Shown piece after piece: positions 1 to 6,826 of a stretch of 13,672 nt of DNA. The translations under genes were made by a program, and so were the position numbers. The notes below the pieces were generated by a model. That model worked only from the letters and a program-made list of their open reading frames with translations. It was not told where the DNA came from and did not search any database. This DNA comes from Akkermansiaceae bacterium UBA2367 (GTDB lineage Bacteria > Verrucomicrobiota > Verrucomicrobiia > Verrucomicrobiales > DEV007), in NCBI GenBank assembly GCA_002344525.1, contig DDTJ01000008.1:9722-23393 (forward strand), written 5' to 3'. Each line of letters opens with the position of its first letter. Position 1 is the first letter of the stretch.

Positions 1-927
1 GTCGATGACGAGGGTGTTGGCGAGGTTGTCGCCGAAGTTGGTGAAATCCCGGAAGGTCCAGACGACTTCCTTGGCTTTGGTGATCTCGATGATCTGGGGA
101 TTGTCGGGGCCGGCGTGGCAGTTGCCGAAGCGGAGGTGGCCATTGTCCAGTTCTTCGACGGTGGTCACCCAGGCGAGGACGATGCCGGGCAGGTCGTGCT
201 GTTCGAGCTTCCAGGCGATCTCCTTTTCCGGGGTGACTTCGAGGAGGCTGTGGCCGTTCCCGGTGGCGATCAGGGTGTTGCCGTTTTTCAGGCGGATGGC
301 GGCGAAGCATTTGCCTCCGAAGGCCTCGGGGCCGTGGCCTCCGGCGGGTTCGCGTCCGAAGAGGGGCACGGGGAATTCCCACACGACTTTGCCGGCGGCG
401 TCGTATTCCTTCACGGTCTGGTCGGCTTCGTGGGCGACGAGGGTATGGCCGTCGTCGAGGCGGCGGACGAGGCGGGTGTCGGAATGGGGGTTCGGTTTGG
501 AGACAGCGAGGGGGAACTGCCTGAGGACGCGCTTGCCGGGATCGACTTCGATGACGCGGCCAGGGCCGGACTCGACGATCATCGTGCTGCCGTCGGGGAG
601 GCGCTGGTAGGCGTGGATCTCGACTTTGCCGTTGCCTTCGCGGCGGTTGGTGGTCGTGGCGTCGTATTCCCAGACGATCTCCTTGGCGAGGTTGATCTCG
701 ATGACGCGGGGCCAGCCGTCCTGCGTAAGGAGGTTGCCGTTGGGAAGGAGGTGGAGGTCGTGGACGGCGCCGAGGGGGCGGTGCCAGAGGAGTTTGTTGC
801 CGTCGGCGGGATCGACGATGGCGATGCCTTTGCCGCCTTCCGCGCCGATGACGAGGCGTTCGGGCGGGGCGGCGGAGGCGCTGAGGCTCAGGGCGAGGAG
901 GAAGGCGAGGATGGGGAGTCTGGTCAT
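1..927 (-). CDS. Secreted beta-propeller (PQQ/ASST-like repeat) protein, C-terminus cut by window edge
   Basis: The frame is open from an ATG at 927 to base 1, giving 309 residues with no stop, so the C-terminus lies outside the window. The N-terminus is a typical signal peptide (MTRLPILAFLLALSLSASA, likely cleavage near residue 20), so export is expected. The rest consists of repeats of roughly 45 residues with a recurring pattern: L-x-N/D-G-x-L/T-L-I/V, then VIEVDP or KEYDA, then VVWEY or VVWEF. This is the pattern of PQQ-like or arylsulfotransferase-like beta-propeller blades; about five are visible. I see no catalytic signature and propose no substrate. The start lies 7 nt beyond the batE-like stop codon, so it is probably the last or a late gene of the bat operon. 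No Shine-Dalgarno sequence precedes the start; a GGGTCAC tandem array does. The fold is fairly secure, the function unknown. Confidence 0.8.
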   Translation of the reverse strand, partial: MTRLPILAFLLALSLSASAAPPERLVIGAEGGKGIAIVDPADGNKLLWHRPLGAVHDLHLLPNGNLLTQDGWPRVIEINLAKEIVWEYDATTTNRREGNGKVEIHAYQRLPDGSTMIVESGPGRVIEVDPGKRVLRQFPLAVSKPNPHSDTRLVRRLDDGHTLVAHEADQTVKEYDAAGKVVWEFPVPLFGREPAGGHGPEAFGGKCFAAIRLKNGNTLIATGNGHSLLEVTPEKEIAWKLEQHDLPGIVLAWVTTVEELDNGHLRFGNCHAGPDNPQIIEITKAKEVVWTFRDFTNFGDNLANTLVID

Positions 928-931
928 GGGC

Positions 932-952
932 GGGTCACGGGTCACGGGTCAC
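932..952. repeat. Three tandem copies of heptamer GGGTCAC
   Basis: GGGTCAC repeats exactly three times without a spacer. On the minus strand it reads GTGACCC and encodes the last residues (VTRDP) and the TGA stop of the batE-like gene. Seven is not a multiple of three, so a change in copy number alters the reading frame at that stop. Confidence 0.9.
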
Positions 953-1702
953 GGGGAGCGGCCAGACGGGGGAGACGGTCTCTCTGCGCACCCAGCCTCG
1001 CAGGTTGCCGGGGATTTCGACGTAGCTCCACGGGCCGGTGGATTGGAGAAGGCGGAGTTCGGAGCCGGGGGGGAGGGCGATGACGGCTTTGGCCTCGGGG
1101 ACGGGGGCGGTGAGGGCGTTGGTCCCGTCTTGGACGACGGTGGCGAAGTTCTCGATGGCGAGGCGCTCGGCGCGGTATCGGGCGGCGCGGGAGGCGACGA
1201 AGGAGACCATGAGGAGGACGAGGCCGAGGGTGAGGAGGGCGGGGCGGTTCGGTCGCAGGCGGGGCAGGGAGAAGCTGGCGGCGATGGCGAGGGCTGCGGC
1301 CCAGAGGGACAGCGAGACGGCCCAAGGTCCGAAGGTGGGGGGCAGTCCGGTGAGGAAGCGGTCGAGGCGGGTGTCGGCGAATTCGAACCAAGCGAACCGC
1401 GAGCGGAGGTAGGCGAGGCTTTGCGTGGCCTCGGGCATGCCGGGTTCGAGGACGAGTGCCCGCCGCATCCAGAGGGCGCCCTCGCCGTTCTCGCCGAGGC
1501 GGTGTTTCGCCGTGCCGAGGTTGTAGAGGAGTCCGGCGGAGAGATGTCCGTCGCGGACGAGGGCCTCGTAGGCGGTCGCGGCCGCGGCGTGGTCGCCGGA
1601 TTCGAAGAGACGGTTGGCCTCGGCGAAGGCGGTGGCGGGATCGGCCTGGACGGGGCCGCCGACGAGAAGGGCGAGGAGGACGAGGAGGGGGCGTGGGATC
1701 AT
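935..1702 (-). CDS. batE: BatE-like protein: TPR, two membrane helices, SH3-like C-terminus
   Basis: The product has 255 residues. Residues 1-20 form a signal peptide (cleavage after VQA). Residues 21-100 contain tetratricopeptide-like helices (FAEANRLFESGDHAAAATAYEALV, then LLYNLGTAKHRLGENGEGALWMRRALVLEP). Two hydrophobic helices follow at about 124-146 and 153-171. The C-terminal 60 residues resemble a bacterial SH3 domain (PPGSELRLLQSTGPWSYVEI, then GWVRRETV). This arrangement is that of BatE of the Bacteroides aerotolerance (Bat) system, where TPR proteins are thought to scaffold the VWA proteins in the envelope. It lies 16 nt downstream of batD on the same strand, which supports the call. 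The ATG at 1702 is chosen because it begins the signal peptide; no clear Shine-Dalgarno sequence precedes it. The stop codon lies inside a GGGTCAC heptamer array. Confidence 0.8.
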   Translation of the reverse strand: MIPRPLLVLLALLVGGPVQADPATAFAEANRLFESGDHAAAATAYEALVRDGHLSAGLLYNLGTAKHRLGENGEGALWMRRALVLEPGMPEATQSLAYLRSRFAWFEFADTRLDRFLTGLPPTFGPWAVSLSLWAAALAIAASFSLPRLRPNRPALLTLGLVLLMVSFVASRAARYRAERLAIENFATVVQDGTNALTAPVPEAKAVIALPPGSELRLLQSTGPWSYVEIPGNLRGWVRRETVSPVWPLPVTRDP

Positions 1703-1718
1703 GTCGTTTTCACGCCCG

Positions 1719-3482
1719 TCAGCGTTTCGTGAGATGGTGGAGGAATTTGGCGCATTCCTCGGCTTCGGCTGCGGAGACGGGGGCGTCGGTGCCGCCTTGG
1801 CCGCTGTAGAGGACGGTGTCGCAGCGTGCCGAGAGGCGGTCGAGGGCTTCGACGATCCGGGGTGGCGGGGCGGGATGCTCGCGCCGCCACGCGTCGAGGG
1901 CCTCGGCCACGGCGTGGAAGAACTCGCGCCGCGAGGAGCCGGGGCGGGGCAGGCGTTTCACGGCTCGGGAGAAGGAGATCTCGGGGACAGGGGTGAGGCG
2001 GCGGCGTTTCAGGGCGGCGAACCAGCGGGTCGCGCCGAATCCGGCGACGGTGCAGAAGGCGGCGGAGAGGAGGGCCTGGACGATCCAGAAGGACGCTCGC
2101 GTCTTCCCGATCCCGTCGGCGGCGATCCAGCGGGGCGGGGTGGTGCGGATGTGGAGGACGTCGGCGAAGGCGGGTTCCGGTCGCCGCGCGGCGGGGGCTG
2201 CGTCGCCGCCTCCGGCGGGGAAGGTGATCGCGGGGGAGGCGGAGGAGGAGGGCGACGACGATTGGGAGATGGTGACGGGGAAGGGCCCGGCTTTGAGGGT
2301 GACGTATTGCTCTTTCGCCGGGTCGAAATAGCTGAGCTGGAACTCGGGGATGGTCTCGGTGCGGGCCTCGGGGATGAGGACTTGGGAGAAGCGGACCTTT
2401 CCGGCGCGGAATCCGTCGGAGTCCTCGTCGTCTTCGAGCTTTTTGCGGGCGTCGTAGGTCTTCCAGATGCCAGTCGGGGGGACGGTGAAGACCGGGGCGC
2501 CCATGGTGCGGAGGTTGCCGATGCCGGAGACCTCGAACTCAATGGTGAGGGGGTCGCCGATGCCGAGGGAGGTGGTGGAGGGCTGCGCGGTGAGTTCGAA
2601 GCTGCCGACGCCTCCGGTGAAGCTTGCGGGGGCGTCGCTGGGGAGGGCCTTCACGGTGAGGTTGACGGTGTTCGTGACCATCTCGCGGGTGGCGGTGCGC
2701 TGGAAGAAGGAGGAGAGACCGCCGAAGCCCGAGCCGGAGTCGATCACACGCACGGCGATCTCGGCGGGCCCGAGGCGGTGCGAGCCGGGTTTGAGGGCGA
2801 AGAGATGGGAGGGGATCACGGCGGAGGAGTAGTAGCTGTTCCCGACTTCGGCCCCGTCGGTGCGGACTTCGCGGAAGCCTTTGATGACGAAGCTCTCGTG
2901 CTCCAGCGAGGCGGAGACGACGTCGTTGATGGCGTTGCGGCCCCGGGCGTAGGCGGTGAGGGTGAAGGGAACGAGCTCGTTCACATAGAAGGTGTCGCGT
3001 TTGAGTTCGAGTTTGCCGAAGTAGGGCTTGGTCGCGTCGAGGGCGCTGTCGGAAAGCTCGTTCTCGGCGATGGTGACGACGAGGGGGCGGGTTTTCGCGA
3101 CGCTCTCGCCTTGGCGGGTGCGGAGGCGGATTTCGAACTCGGGAATGGTGTAGGTGCCGGGCTCGTTGCCGCGAAAGCGGTAGAAATAGGTGGTCTCGAC
3201 GCTCTGCGCCCCGTTGACGATGTTGACGGAGGATTGCTGCCCGGAGAAGAGGATCTCCAATCCCGTCGCGTCGATGCGCTCGGGCAGGGTGGCTTCGGCG
3301 TTGCGGAGCTTGATGAAGAGTTGGCCGATCTCGCCGATGCCGATGCGGTCGCGGAGGACGTTCACGGTGAGGGTGTTGTCGGTCGGGGCGGAAGGGTCGG
3401 GCGTCTGCGCCGCGACCGCGAGAGGGAGGAGGAGGAGGAAAATCCGAAATCCGAAATCCGAAATCCGAAGGCGAGATTGCAT
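1719..3482 (-). CDS. batD: BatD-like aerotolerance protein (Ig-like repeats, one C-terminal membrane anchor)
   Basis: From the ATG at 3482 the product has 587 residues. A signal peptide comes first (residues 1-25, cleavage after AVAA), followed by a long beta-rich extracytoplasmic region of Ig-like repeats (for example LTVNVLRDRIGIGEIGQLFI and SFELTAQPSTTSLGIGDPLT, the typical BatD oxygen-tolerance pattern). One membrane helix lies at about 463-485, followed by a cytoplasmic tail of about 100 residues. BatD is encoded with BatA/B in Bacteroides and related aerotolerance operons; its biochemical role is not established. A TTG at 3527, one base after the batBC stop, would add 15 residues; I prefer the ATG because it directly begins the signal peptide, but coupled initiation at the TTG is possible. 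Neither start has a convincing Shine-Dalgarno sequence. The signal peptide segment RISDFGFRIF is the translation of an AATCCGA/TTCGGAT heptamer array. Confidence 0.85.
   Translation of the reverse strand: MQSRLRISDFGFRIFLLLLPLAVAAQTPDPSAPTDNTLTVNVLRDRIGIGEIGQLFIKLRNAEATLPERIDATGLEILFSGQQSSVNIVNGAQSVETTYFYRFRGNEPGTYTIPEFEIRLRTRQGESVAKTRPLVVTIAENELSDSALDATKPYFGKLELKRDTFYVNELVPFTLTAYARGRNAINDVVSASLEHESFVIKGFREVRTDGAEVGNSYYSSAVIPSHLFALKPGSHRLGPAEIAVRVIDSGSGFGGLSSFFQRTATREMVTNTVNLTVKALPSDAPASFTGGVGSFELTAQPSTTSLGIGDPLTIEFEVSGIGNLRTMGAPVFTVPPTGIWKTYDARKKLEDDEDSDGFRAGKVRFSQVLIPEARTETIPEFQLSYFDPAKEQYVTLKAGPFPVTISQSSSPSSSASPAITFPAGGGDAAPAARRPEPAFADVLHIRTTPPRWIAADGIGKTRASFWIVQALLSAAFCTVAGFGATRWFAALKRRRLTPVPEISFSRAVKRLPRPGSSRREFFHAVAEALDAWRREHPAPPPRIVEALDRLSARCDTVLYSGQGGTDAPVSAAEAEECAKFLHHLTKR
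3441..3468. repeat. Four tandem copies of heptamer AATCCGA inside the batD signal peptide
   Basis: AATCCGA is repeated four times without a spacer. On the coding (minus) strand it reads TTCGGAT and encodes residues of the n- and h-regions of the BatD signal peptide, starting about 12 nt after the ATG at 3482. A single inverted copy (TTCGGAT) lies at 3514-3520, between the two possible batD starts. Confidence 0.93.
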
Positions 3483-3528
3483 GGGAAGGGGAGCGCTGGC
3501 GGGTGGGAGAAGTTTCGGATTTCTCAAG

Positions 3529-5763
3529 TTACCAATTCTTGAATTTCTCGCCTTTCGCCGGCAGGGGGATGAGCGGGCGCACTTCGGTCTCGTCGGCGAG
3601 GGCGTCGAGGAGCTGGCGGGCCTCGGAGGGCGAGTATCCGGTCTGCGGGTTGGGCTGCGCCTCGGCGGCGCTGGCTTGATTGGGCTGGGTCTGCTGGGGC
3701 TGGGCTGGGTCCGGGTTCGCTTCGAGCTTGCCGTCCTGGGGGGCTTCGGGTTCTTGGGGCGGGGTTTCGCCGGGATTCGGTTTCGGAGGCTCGTCGCCTT
3801 TCCCGTCTTTTTCGTCCTGCGGGGGGGCGGGGTTGTTGGACTCGTCGGATTTGTCTGACTTGTCTGACTTGTCTGACTTGTCTGACTCGTCTGACTCGTC
3901 GGGCTGGCCCTCGGGATTCTCGGGTTTGTCGGGGTTTTGCCCTTCGGATTTCGGATTTTCGGATTTCGGATTTCCTTCGTCTCCCGAGTCGTTCTGCTTC
4001 TGGTCCGAGGGATTGTCTTGGTTTTTCTCCTGCTCCTGATCCTTCTCTTCCTCCTTCTTCTCTTCTTCGTCTTTGTCTTCTTCCTTGTCCTCCTCTTCTT
4101 TTTCCTCGTCCTTTTCTTCTTCCTTCTTCTCCTCGTGCTTCTCTTTCTCCTGTTCTTCCTGTTCCTTCTGCTGTTTCAGTTCTTCGAGCCGTTTTTTCAC
4201 GTAGTCGCGATTGTGGGCGGCGCGGGGATTGCCGGGAGCCAAGGCGAGGGAGGATTCGAAGTGCTCGATCGCCCCCTCCCAATCTTGGATGGCCCGTTCC
4301 CTCGCTTCGCCGGGGGCGGAGAGGGATTGCATTTGGTCGGGGTCGCCGGGTTTGGAGGCGGCGGCCCGGAGGGCGGTCTCGCCGCGCTGGAAGAGGGTGT
4401 TGCCGAGGTTGTAGTGGACTTCGTCACGCAGCCGGGGCGAACCCTCGGCGAGGGCGGCCCCGTAGGCCTCGGCGGCGCGCTCGAAGTTGCCGAGGCGGTA
4501 GGCGGCGGCGGCGAGGCCCATCTGGAGGCGGCCCTTCGCCTTGGCGGAGAGCTTTTCCCCGAGGCTGCTTTCGTAGGCGGCGAGGGCGGCGGCGTAGTCC
4601 TCCCGGACGAAGGCGGCGTGGCCTCCGGCCAAAGGGTCGGTGGCGGGGAGCGGGGAGGGGAGGGCGAGCAGGAGGAGGACGGCGGTCGCCGCTGGGAGGC
4701 GGCGGCGCTCTTTCCTGGTGGTGGCCCGCCGCACCGCGACCGGCTTCGGCCAGAGCAGCGGCACGACATGGGAGAGGGCGAGCAGAGCGAAGGCGGCGGA
4801 GAGGGGCCAGAGGAAGCGCTCGATGGGGCGGTGGCGGGTTCCGCCATCCTCGCGCGAACTGGCGATGCCATGGCGGATCTGCTGGACGACTTGGGTGAGG
4901 GAGACCGCGCCGCCGAGATGGATGTAGGCGCCGCCTTTCGAGGCGAGAGCCTGGAGCGACTCGGGCGTGAGGCGGGTGCGCACGACCTGGCCGTTCTCGT
5001 CCCTCACGAATTCGCCGGGGACGACTTGGCCGTCCTCGTCGGCCTCGGGGATGATGGAGCCTTCGAGGGTGCCGACGCCGACGGCGAGTAGGGAAAGCCC
5101 GGCCTCGGCGGCGCGGTCGCGGGTCTTCTCGATTTCCTCCAGCCCTTCCAGGGCCTCACCGTCGGAGAAGAGGACGAGGGCGGCGGGACCGAGCTTCCCC
5201 TCGTTCGCCGTTTCCAAGGCGAGGGAGACGGCGGCGCTCAGATTGGTGCCGCCGCGCGGGATGATCTCGGTGTCGAGTTGGTCGATAGCCTCGATGATGG
5301 CCTCGTGGTCGACGGTGAGGGGGGCTTGGAGGAAGGGTTTCCCGGCGAAGGCGATCAGGCCGATGCGGTCCTCGGGCAGGGACAGCACGATGTCCTTGGC
5401 CGCCAGCTTGGCCCGCGCGAGACGGTTCGGCGGGAGGTCGTCGGACATCATGCTGCGCGAGGTGTCGATGGCGATGAGGAGGTTGCGCGCGTCGATCTCG
5501 GTCTCGATCTCCTCGAAGCCCATGCGCGGTTTCGCGAGGGCGGCGCAGAGGCAGACGAGGGCGAGGGCGCGCAGGACGAAGACGGTCCAGCGACGCCCTT
5601 GGCCGGCCCCGTTGACGAGGCGGCGGGAGAGCCGGGGCGAGACGAGGCCGGGGAGCTGGCGGGCGGAGCGCAGGTGCGCGCGCAGGCGCAGCACGAGCAG
5701 AGGCAGGAGGAGGATGCCGCCCCACCAGAACCATTCGGGATGCGCGAAAGTCAGTCCGTTCAT
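3529..5763 (-). CDS. batB: BatB-BatC fusion: VWA domain protein joined to TPR protein with acidic/basic low-complexity linker
   Basis: The product has 744 residues. Residues 1-340 are BatB: membrane helices at about 12-28 and 60-78, and a von Willebrand A domain with a complete MIDAS metal site (D100-x-S102-x-S104, T173 in GGTN, D201 in FSDG), then a helix near 314-338. A further hydrophobic segment (357-373) looks like a retained signal or anchor, after which a BatC-type region follows: TPR helices at about 380-525, a Lys/Glu-rich stretch (531-580), an Asp/Ser/Lys- and Pro-rich linker (about 581-705), and a conserved-looking end (SPSEARQLLDALADETE). BatB and BatC are usually separate genes, so this is a single-ORF fusion. 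The ATG at 5763 overlaps the batA stop as ATGA and has the only clear Shine-Dalgarno sequence in the operon. The reading frame stays open upstream, across batA, to 6792, but that part is a shadow. Confidence 0.87.
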   Translation of the reverse strand: MNGLTFAHPEWFWWGGILLLPLLVLRLRAHLRSARQLPGLVSPRLSRRLVNGAGQGRRWTVFVLRALALVCLCAALAKPRMGFEEIETEIDARNLLIAIDTSRSMMSDDLPPNRLARAKLAAKDIVLSLPEDRIGLIAFAGKPFLQAPLTVDHEAIIEAIDQLDTEIIPRGGTNLSAAVSLALETANEGKLGPAALVLFSDGEALEGLEEIEKTRDRAAEAGLSLLAVGVGTLEGSIIPEADEDGQVVPGEFVRDENGQVVRTRLTPESLQALASKGGAYIHLGGAVSLTQVVQQIRHGIASSREDGGTRHRPIERFLWPLSAAFALLALSHVVPLLWPKPVAVRRATTRKERRRLPAATAVLLLLALPSPLPATDPLAGGHAAFVREDYAAALAAYESSLGEKLSAKAKGRLQMGLAAAAYRLGNFERAAEAYGAALAEGSPRLRDEVHYNLGNTLFQRGETALRAAASKPGDPDQMQSLSAPGEARERAIQDWEGAIEHFESSLALAPGNPRAAHNRDYVKKRLEELKQQKEQEEQEKEKHEEKKEEEKDEEKEEEDKEEDKDEEEKKEEEKDQEQEKNQDNPSDQKQNDSGDEGNPKSENPKSEGQNPDKPENPEGQPDESDESDKSDKSDKSDKSDESNNPAPPQDEKDGKGDEPPKPNPGETPPQEPEAPQDGKLEANPDPAQPQQTQPNQASAAEAQPNPQTGYSPSEARQLLDALADETEVRPLIPLPAKGEKFKNW
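3851..3895. repeat. 9-bp tandem repeat encoding Ser-Asp-Lys triplets
   Basis: TTGTCTGAC occurs four times exactly (3851-3886) and once as TCGTCTGAC (3887-3895), with a decayed copy on each side. On the minus strand it encodes repeated SDK/SDE triplets in the linker of the BatB-BatC fusion. The 9-bp unit keeps frame, so copy-number change would only lengthen or shorten the linker. Confidence 0.85.
3943..3971. repeat. Four TTCGGAT heptamers (one extra T) in the BatBC linker
   Basis: TTCGGAT units occupy 3943-3949, 3950-3956, 3958-3964 and 3965-3971, with one additional T at 3957. On the minus strand this reads AATCCGA and encodes NPKSENPKSE in the BatB-BatC linker. It has the same heptamer as the batD array but in the opposite orientation. 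Confidence 0.9.
4024..4173 (-). other. Near-homopurine tract encoding the Lys/Glu-rich segment of BatBC
   Basis: This 150-nt stretch is almost entirely GAA, GAG, AAG, GAC and CAG codons on the coding strand (residues 531-580 of the fusion), so the DNA is strongly purine/pyrimidine asymmetric. The protein segment is probably a charged single helix or disordered. It separates the TPR region from the Pro-rich linker. Confidence 0.7.
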
Positions 5764-6770
5764 GGGAATCGCCTCCAGAAAGTCTCCTCGCCGAGCATGG
5801 TGAGGAAGCCGAAGCCGAGCCCGGCGAGGGCGAACCAGTGGAACCATTCCTCGCTCTCGACGCGGGTGCGGCGTTTGATCTCGGTCTTCTCCATTTCGTC
5901 GATGAGGGCGAAGATGCGCTCCAGCCCCTTGGTGTCCTGGGCGCGAAAATACTCGCCGTCGGCGATGCGGGCAATCTCCTTGAGGGTCTCCTCGTCGAAT
6001 TCCTGCCTCAGCCGCTGCGGCCCCATGGGGGTCTGCACGACGTAGTCGCCGTAGGTGCCGACGGCGATGGTGTAGACGCGGACGCCGAGGGTCTTCGCGA
6101 GCTTGGCCGCCTCGACGGGGGAGAGCCTCCCGGCGTTGTTGACCCCGTCGGTGAGGAGGACGACGACCTTGCTCTTCGCGGTGCGCTTGTCGAGGCGCTT
6201 CGCGGCCGCGGCGATGGCCGAGCCGATCGCGGTGCCGTCCTCGACGAGGCCGATCTGGACGCGGCCGAGGCCCATGGGACCCTCCAGCCAGGATTTCGAC
6301 AGGGTCAGGGGGCTGGCCAGATAGGGTCTGCCGGCGAAGGCGAGGATGCCGATGCGGTCGCTGGTGCGGCCCTGGATGAAGTCGCGGGTCACCTTTTTCG
6401 CCGCTTGGAGGCGGTTCGCGCGGCTGCCCTCGATGGTGAAGTCCTCGACCTGCATGGAGCGCGAGACGTCGATGGCGAGGATCAGTTCGACGCCGCTCTC
6501 GGAGATCTCCTCCGTCTTGTTGATCCACTGCGGCCGGGCGAGGGCGAAGGCGAGGCAGGCGAGGGCGAGGAAAAGGCTGGCGAGGCGGAAGCCCCCGGCA
6601 CGTCCGCGAGCGACCGGGCCGAGGCGGTCGAGGATGTGGAGCGAGGAGAAGACGACCGCGCCCTCGTTGCCCGAGCGGGCCTTCATCACGGCGAGGATCG
6701 GGATGAGGAGCAGCAGGAGCAAGGCCCAAGGCTGGGCCAGATGGAAGGTCGTTTCGGCAGGCGGATTCAT
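5760..6770 (-). CDS. batA: BatA-like von Willebrand factor A membrane protein
   Basis: The product has 336 residues. Hydrophobic helices lie at about 14-29 and 61-79 and a third near the C-terminus (309-327). Between them is a VWA domain with an intact MIDAS metal site: D101-x-S103-x-S105 in AIDVSRSM, T180 in EDGTAIGSA, and D208 in LTDGVNN. This is the usual plan of BatA/aerotolerance VWA proteins, with the domain expected on the periplasmic or cytoplasmic face next to the membrane. The stop overlaps the batB-batC start as ATGA, so the two VWA proteins are probably made in a coupled way. Upstream is fabH, not the MoxR ATPase and DUF58 genes that normally lead such operons. The ATG at 6770 has no Shine-Dalgarno sequence, but a 19-codon ORF ends across it. 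The VWA membrane assignment is secure; the biological role rests on homology. Confidence 0.9.
   Translation of the reverse strand: MNPPAETTFHLAQPWALLLLLLIPILAVMKARSGNEGAVVFSSLHILDRLGPVARGRAGGFRLASLFLALACLAFALARPQWINKTEEISESGVELILAIDVSRSMQVEDFTIEGSRANRLQAAKKVTRDFIQGRTSDRIGILAFAGRPYLASPLTLSKSWLEGPMGLGRVQIGLVEDGTAIGSAIAAAAKRLDKRTAKSKVVVLLTDGVNNAGRLSPVEAAKLAKTLGVRVYTIAVGTYGDYVVQTPMGPQRLRQEFDEETLKEIARIADGEYFRAQDTKGLERIFALIDEMEKTEIKRRTRVESEEWFHWFALAGLGFGFLTMLGEETFWRRFP
5772..5776 (-). promoter_or_regulatory. Shine-Dalgarno sequence for batB-batC
   Basis: GGAGG on the minus strand lies 8 nt before the ATG at 5763, inside the 3' end of batA. It supports the fusion start at 5763 rather than anywhere in the longer open frame, and is the only clear Shine-Dalgarno motif found before any start in the window. 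Confidence 0.7.
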
Positions 6771-6826
6771 CGCGCAACGGGGGCTTTGACAAGGGCGGCC
6801 CTCATTCGCTCGCCTTTTTTCACCAT
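6767..6826 (-). CDS. Possible 19-residue bridging ORF between fabH and batA
   Basis: An ATG at 6826 overlaps the end of fabH (ATGGTGA) and opens a 20-codon frame (MVKKGERMRAALVKAPVAR) whose TGA overlaps the batA ATG as ATGA. The peptide is short and basic and matches nothing I recognise. It could act as a reinitiation bridge for batA, which has no Shine-Dalgarno sequence of its own, or could be chance; an internal ATG at 6805 gives a 12-residue version. No conservation evidence is available here. Confidence 0.25.
   Translation of the reverse strand: MVKKGERMRAALVKAPVAR

Noticed and set aside
115..1083. Plus-strand frame of 322 codons at the left edge
   Set aside because: It is the antisense of a secreted beta-propeller gene whose minus-strand frame is open from 927 to base 1 and has a clear signal peptide and repeated blades.
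1614..3542. 642-codon plus-strand frame opposite batD
   Set aside because: Gly/Glu-rich shadow translation; batD on the minus strand has a signal peptide, Ig-like repeats and a membrane anchor.
3838..3975. CRISPR-like array
   Set aside because: The units are 7-9 bp, directly adjacent, without spacers, and lie inside an open coding frame.
3937..5091. Plus-strand frame with a very hydrophobic start (Leu/Phe/Val runs)
   Set aside because: The hydrophobic run is the antisense reading of the GAA/AAG-rich linker of BatBC, which yields Leu/Phe codons; it is not a membrane protein.
5764..6792. Upstream extension of the batBC frame to a 1087-residue ORF
   Set aside because: The extension overlaps batA in another frame and translates to Arg/Pro-rich low-complexity sequence. 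The ATG at 5763 has a Shine-Dalgarno sequence and begins a normal BatB N-terminus.
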